From Desulfurivibrionaceae bacterium (GTDB taxonomy: Bacteria; Desulfobacterota; Desulfobulbia; Desulfobulbales; VMSU01): 64,000 bases of DNA. The notes below the pieces were generated by a model, which saw nothing but the letters and a program-made list of their open reading frames with translations, did not search any database and was not told the origin of the DNA. The stretch's first letter is position 1. Each line of letters opens with the position of its first letter. The position numbers were made by a program, and so were the translations under genes. Shown here piece by piece: positions 60,469 through 64,000 of this stretch. The stretch lies in assembly GCA_030145275.1 (NCBI GenBank), contig JAQYVV010000003.1, positions 158,517-222,516 of the forward strand, given 5' to 3'.

Positions 60469-61689
60469 ATGCCTCTCACAGATACCGCCATTCGTAATGC
60501 TAAGCCCCAAAATAAGCAGTACAAGCTGACTGATGAAAGGGGAATGTATCTTTTAGTCAACAAGGCCGGGAAATATTTTCGGTTTGATTATCGGTTCGCT
60601 GGCAAGCGCAAGACTCTTGCTCTTGGAGTCTATCCTGATGTGAAATTGGTTGAAGCAAGAGAAAAGCGGGACGAGGCCAGGAAGAAGATTGCCAATGGTG
60701 TTGATCCTAGCCAGGTTCGCAAGGTTCAGAAATCAATACTGGTCGAACAGTCTGAAAATAGCTTTGAAGCGATAGCCAGAGAATGGCATGGAAAATATTC
60801 TTCTGGCTGGGCGGCAAGTCATGCAAAAAAAATAATTCGTCGTTTTGAATTGCATATTTTCCCTTTTCTCGGCAGTCGCCCCATCTCAGATATTACTCCT
60901 CCTGAACTTTTGGCCGTTCTTCGTCGTGTAGAGAGCCAGGGGATTCTTGAAACTGCTCATCGGGCGCAGCAGAACTGCGGACAGGTTTTCCGGTATGCAA
61001 TAGCCACCGGTAGGGCTGAACGTGATCCTTCCTCAGACCTTCGAGGGGCTTTGACCCCTGCCAAGCATCAGCGGATGGCCACCATTACAGAGCCGAAGAA
61101 AATAGGGGAACTGCTTCGGGCCATTGATGGTTATGAGGGCACTCCTGTGTCTCAGTGTGCTTTACGTCTTGCCCCATTGGTTTTTGTGAGGCCAGGGGAG
61201 TTGCGCCATGCAGAATGGGAAGAAATTGATTTTAATATTGCTGAGTGGCGTATTCCTGCCGAAAAAATGAAGATGAAAGACCCGCACATTGTGCCACTCT
61301 CAATACAGGCAGTTAAAATTCTAAAGTATATAGAACCTATTACAGCCCAAGGGCGATATGTCTTTCCAGGTGTTAACACAAAATCCAGGCCCATGAGTGA
61401 AAATACTGTTTTAGCGGCTTTGCGCAGGATGGGGTACACAAAAGAAGAAATGTCTGGGCATGGTTTCCGTGCTATGGCCTCAACAGTTTTACATGAAAAG
61501 GGATGGCCTTCAGACATTATTGAACGGCAACTTGCCCATGCCGAACGAAACAGTATTAAAGCTGCTTACAATCATGCCCAACACTTGCCGGAACGTAGGA
61601 AGATGATGCAGGCATGGGCTGACTATCTTGACACATTAAAGAGCAGCGACAAGGTAGTTCCAATTTTTAAGGTTGCATCCGAAGAATAA
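60469..61689 (+). CDS. Tyrosine integrase of a tRNA-targeted element (P4/DUF4102 type)
   Basis: Site-specific recombinase of 406 residues. Arm-binding domain (1-90: MPLTDTAIRNAKPQNKQYKL, DERGMYLLVNKAGKYFRFDY, KRKTLALGVYPDVKLVEAR), core-binding domain (about 105-190) and catalytic domain (about 215-390) with R in VFVRPGELRHAEW, K in MKMKDPHIVPLS, HGFRAMAS (H..R), H in QLAHAERNSIKAAYNH and Tyr in AAYNHA. The set is complete. ATG at 60469 with GGAG upstream; upstream in-frame codons lack one. It lies 258 bp after the tRNA 3' end in the same direction, the usual layout for integration into a tRNA gene. The other end of the element is outside the window. Confidence 0.94.
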   Translation: MPLTDTAIRNAKPQNKQYKLTDERGMYLLVNKAGKYFRFDYRFAGKRKTLALGVYPDVKLVEAREKRDEARKKIANGVDPSQVRKVQKSILVEQSENSFEAIAREWHGKYSSGWAASHAKKIIRRFELHIFPFLGSRPISDITPPELLAVLRRVESQGILETAHRAQQNCGQVFRYAIATGRAERDPSSDLRGALTPAKHQRMATITEPKKIGELLRAIDGYEGTPVSQCALRLAPLVFVRPGELRHAEWEEIDFNIAEWRIPAEKMKMKDPHIVPLSIQAVKILKYIEPITAQGRYVFPGVNTKSRPMSENTVLAALRRMGYTKEEMSGHGFRAMASTVLHEKGWPSDIIERQLAHAERNSIKAAYNHAQHLPERRKMMQAWADYLDTLKSSDKVVPIFKVASEE

Positions 61690-62219
61690 TCTTCGGCGCA
61701 TATTCATGGTGGAAAGCTGGTACACAAATTGTGGTTGAGGGGAAAAGTGACCAAATACGGCTATATTGATTTCTTACAAATTTGCTACCAGGGAAGATTG
61801 CCTGGGAACAGAAAATATCGTTCTCTTCTATATCCGGAATTGTCTACAAGAAGGTTGGGGTGAAGTTCGGCAAACTCTCAAATGCCCAGAAGGATCTTAT
61901 GGATAAGTTAATCATGGATTCCGCCGTAGGGTCTGCATAAAGGGTTACTGGACTAGCATAGTTTCGGCTTTCTCAATTAGCTTACAATGCCTAAAAGGCA
62001 ATATTAAAAATGCCCAGATTTAGAGTTGATATACGTTATCTCACATCTCTTCTTTCGCCTCCTTTCTAATTTTTCTGTACATCAATTCCGTTTCGATAAC
62101 TTTAACCTTGCATTTGAGCATCAAAAAAATGCATTATTTATAATAAGGTACAGTAGTCACCAACTATTAAACGTTATGACTCTAGGATTTTTGCAGGCCA
62201 TAAAGAGCGGAGGATTAAA
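61690..62219. other. Spacer with a gene remnant and first copy of a direct repeat
   Basis: The frame 61770-61940 has no start codon and reads FLTNLLPGKIAWEQKISFSS, ISGIVYKKVGVKFGKLSNAQ, KDLMDKLIMDSAVGSA. The VGVKFGKLSNAQKDLM part resembles the last strand and helix of a PilZ domain, so this may be a PilZ remnant. 62030-62160 is the first copy of an imperfect direct repeat found again at 62784-62912. Confidence 0.45.
62030..62160 (+). repeat. Direct repeat, left copy, flanking the exported-protein gene
   Basis: Shares TTTTCTGTACATCAATT exactly, and the pattern AACCTTGCATTTGAGCATC - AAAAAAATGCAT with small differences, with 62784-62912. The last part can form a GCATTT / AAATGC hairpin. Confidence 0.6.
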
Positions 62220-62726
62220 ATGAAAAAAAATTTGTTGGCTCTAATAGTTACTCTGATTATTTGTTGCTGTTTCAGTTCGTTATCAATTGCCGAAATGGCA
62301 AAAGAGGGTGAAGCAGTATACCATGCTGGATCTAGTGGCACATTTAGCCTTTTGACAATGGAAAAAGAACGTAGCCAAGTTAATTACGAAAGTTTGGGAG
62401 TTGTAATTGATGCTCCCGAAAATTGCCCTCTTCACAAAGCCACATTTAGAGCTATGGGGTCCGATCATGTTTTCAGAGGTAGTTCAAGTGGAAATGGATT
62501 TTTGGTTTGGACTCGACCTAATGGAGAAAAAATTTATGCTACCATTGAAAAAACAGGAAAACTGCCTGAAAGTAGTAAGGGAATTGCTACCTTTGTTGGA
62601 GGTACAGGGAGTGTGAAAGGTATAACTGGAGGTGTTGAATTTTCTACAACTGCGGGCATTCATCCTTCAGCGAAAGCTACCTATCAAAATATCCTCACAG
62701 CAAAAATTCATTGGAAAATCCCTTAA
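62220..62726 (+). CDS. Exported hypothetical protein, 168 aa
   Basis: Signal peptide (KKNLLALIVTLIICCCFSSL, cleavage near SIA-EM) and a mature part of about 143 residues rich in Gly, Ser and Thr with predicted beta strands: FSLLTMEKERSQVNYESLGV, GFLVWTRPNGEKIYATIEKT, GIATFVGGTGSVKGITGGVE, ILTAKIHWKIP. The GGTG-x-x-KGITG-x-x-E-F pattern recalls beta-barrel proteins of the lipocalin or allene-oxide-cyclase-like type that I have seen in environmental bacteria, but I cannot assign a family. GGAGG lies upstream of the ATG. Flanked by direct repeats, so it may have moved as a unit within the element. Confidence 0.8.
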   Translation: MKKNLLALIVTLIICCCFSSLSIAEMAKEGEAVYHAGSSGTFSLLTMEKERSQVNYESLGVVIDAPENCPLHKATFRAMGSDHVFRGSSSGNGFLVWTRPNGEKIYATIEKTGKLPESSKGIATFVGGTGSVKGITGGVEFSTTAGIHPSAKATYQNILTAKIHWKIP

Positions 62727-62783
62727 CTTGAGAGTGGTTTCAAGTAAACCATATGACACTATAAGAATGTCCGGAGTTAAGGA

Positions 62784-62912
62784 CCATATACGACATCTTC
62801 ACATTCAGTTCCGACCTCCTTTTTTAGTTTTCTGTACATCAATTTCCATCACACGATTTTAATCTTGCGTTTGAACATCAAAAAATCGCATAATGCTAAA
62901 TAGGGGCAGTGA
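62784..62912 (+). repeat. Direct repeat, right copy
   Basis: CATATACGACATCTTCACAT then TTTTCTGTACATCAATT and AATCTTGCGTTTGAACATC - AAAAAATCGCAT, matching the left copy at 62030-62160. The 300-bp spacer from 62727 to 63035 has no gene. Confidence 0.6.
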
Positions 62913-63035
62913 TGTTTCTTTTTATTAAATAGCCGGTCGGTATGGCTGGCATAAGTGAGCATGGCGGTAAGTGTAAGTATGGGAAACACACTCTTTACTA
63001 CTATACTGCACCTAAGCTAATGTAATGAAAAGAAA

Positions 63036-63239
63036 GTGACCCAAGCGGGCAAAATTTTGAAGATACAATATAAAACTGCCTACATCATGTCTGTATTTGG
63101 TGCGACTCTGGTGATATTACTAACGCGTCTATTTTTATCACCTCTACCAGATGCCATCGGTATATCTTTGCTGCTAAATTTTATCATTTTGCATGAAGCT
63201 CATATGTATCATATGAAACCGTGGAGTAGATTATGGTAA
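63036..63239 (+). CDS. Possible small membrane protein before the PhnD-like gene
   Basis: Frame of 67 residues from GTG at 63036, or about 50 from the ATG at 63087 (MSVFGATLVILLTRLFLSPL). Two hydrophobic helices (SVFGATLVILLTRLFL and AIGISLLLNFIILHEAHMYH). It ends with an 8-base overlap into the PhnD-like gene, which favours a real gene, but no ribosome site is clear and the family is unknown. Confidence 0.4.
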   Translation: MTQAGKILKIQYKTAYIMSVFGATLVILLTRLFLSPLPDAIGISLLLNFIILHEAHMYHMKPWSRLW

Positions 63240-63889
63240 ATAGAACTTTTCTGGAGAGTAAAACGTTATTTGCAGTTGTGTGCTTTATGATTCTAATGCA
63301 GGCACCCACGGTTTTAGCTCACGAAAAAGGGCGTGATGTGATCAAGTTTGGGGTGTTCCCCTATAAATCACCTAAGACCATTGTGAAATTGTTTGGGCCT
63401 ATTACCAAAAAGATAGAACAGGCCCTTGGGGTCAAAGTACAGCTCGTGACGGCCCCTGATTTCAGTACCTACATTGACAGGGCCAGGCAGGGTGACTACG
63501 ACCTGGCTTTTCCATGTGTGGCTTGTTTTTTTCAGATTCAGGATGTTGGATATTCGGTTATAGCCAAAGGTAACCCATCTTTCTATGGTGGAACCATTGT
63601 GAGAAACGACAGCGGCATCGACTCATTAGATCAGCTCAAAGGAAAAAAGATCGCTGCGATCGGCAAGCATTCTTACGCTGGGCATCTCTTTCTTTTGGAG
63701 CAACTATTGGTTAGTGGGATTGATCCGAAGCAGGATGTGCAATTTCAGTTTCTTGGGAAAGTCGATACGGTTATTTTCGGGGTTGCTAACAAGAAATATG
63801 ATGCCGGCACGCTAAGGATTGATGCCATAGAAAGCCCAAGTTTTAAAGAGGTCAGACTGAACCTCCCCCGTTTTAACGGACACTTTTAA
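63233..63889 (+). pseudogene. PhnD-like periplasmic binding protein, 3' end cut by an IS element
   Basis: Signal peptide (about 1-29, ending PTVLA) and the first lobe plus part of the second of a phosphate/phosphonate-type binding protein: IKFGVFPYKSPKTIVKLFGP, VKVQLVTAPDFSTYIDRARQ, DYDLAFPCVACFF, SLDQLKGKKIAAIGKHSYAG and GVANKKYDAGTLR. The match ends at about RLNLPR (63868). The last residues and the stop come from the end of the adjoining IS3-family element. A full protein would be about 290-300 residues, or this might have been the sensor part of a larger kinase. ATG at 63233 overlaps the small membrane frame. Confidence 0.8.
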
Positions 63890-64000
63890 TCCGAGGCAAA
63901 AGCGCCTCAAAGGAGTGTCCTCATGACAAATACACGAAAGCCCTACAAAACTTACCCAAAAGAGTTTAAATTACAAGCTCTTCGCCTGATGGAGGAGTCA
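63870..64000 (+). mobile_element. IS3-family insertion sequence, left end
   Basis: Sequence changes at about 63870 (CGGACACTTTTAATCCG), where the PhnD-like gene is cut. An orfA-type transposase frame begins 50 bp inside. The right end, second frame and target duplication are outside the window, so the exact border is approximate. Confidence 0.7.
63923..64000 (+). CDS. IS3-family transposase orfA (partial)
   Basis: Begins at the ATG at 63923 with AAAGGAG upstream. The 26 visible residues MTNTRKPYKTYPKEFKLQAL-RLMEES have the helix-turn-helix start (YPKEFK-x-x-A-L-R-L) of IS3-type orfA proteins. It runs off the window edge. Confidence 0.85.
   Translation, partial: MTNTRKPYKTYPKEFKLQALRLMEES

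Noticed and set aside
62727..62912. Integron attC site after the exported-protein gene
   Set aside because: There is no RYYYAAC / GTTRRRY pair at the required places and no IntI; the flanks are direct repeats of another kind.

Overview
The window looks like a chromosome segment of an anaerobic, Gram-negative, flagellated or pilus-bearing bacterium of the Desulfobacterota (former Deltaproteobacteria), most like the Desulfobulbales. This is an inference from protein style: two PilZ proteins, an HD-GYP regulator, FlgO-like outer-membrane proteins, several sigma-54 regulators, polyferredoxins, the PAS modules ending in a 'PIC-SCK' zinc motif, and a short ThiC-type enzyme. No rRNA is present to settle it.

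Positions 1-43 kb are core genome. From the left: a minus-strand group of FlgO-like exported proteins followed by an acidic membrane protein with repeated DQSDID motifs; rdgB; a minus-strand run (histone-deacetylase-like protein, REC/HD-GYP regulator, gatC, gatA, hisC, cmk, PilZ); MTHFS; mutM; a hybrid histidine kinase paired with a PstS-like binding protein; trmJ; an envelope cluster of an L,D-transpeptidase with a long coiled-coil tail plus two Sel1-repeat proteins; an endonuclease III relative; thiC-like; ddl; a GlcD-type oxidase; rpsU; a Xer-type recombinase; an operon of a 55-residue CXXC peptide, a NapH-like polyferredoxin and an SH3 protein; a thiamine-binding protein; PilZ; pilD; a sigma-54 response regulator; an AI-2E-type permease; ilvE; groES-groEL. 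The spaces between these genes are filled with two families of short inverted-terminal repeats (A: TAGTRCCTTA ends; B: GTAACTRTTC ends). In four cases the repeat end supplies the stop codon of the adjacent gene.

At about 42.97-59.97 kb lies what I read as a genomic island inserted at the 3' end of groEL. A 16-bp sequence covering the last codons and stop of groEL (42950-42965) is repeated exactly at 59951-59966. A tyrosine-integrase remnant sits just inside the left end, and the A/B repeats of the core are absent inside. The cargo is a polyamine module: three small proteins (one resembling the LysW amino-group carrier), speA, a carboxy(nor)spermidine/carboxyaminopropylagmatine dehydrogenase-like protein, an nspC-like decarboxylase and a SpeB-like ureohydrolase. 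It is followed by a separate tight cluster of an ATP-grasp/degenerate-M20 fusion, a gamma-glutamyltransferase-like protein without signal peptide, and an N-formylglutamate amidohydrolase-like protein. A well-formed sigma-54 promoter with three GAAC-N5-GTTC dyads lies between the first small gene and a divergent sigma-54 activator. Together these suggest a regulated system that makes spermidine and possibly conjugates or deconjugates it through a glutamyl or carrier-type chemistry. This is the best candidate for an undescribed system in the window.

After the island comes a short piece of host DNA (probable original groEL terminator, tRNA-Met(CAT)) and then a second integrase of an element using the tRNA 3' end. 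That region carries gene remnants, an exported protein flanked by direct repeats, and a PhnD-like gene cut by an IS3-family element running off the right edge.
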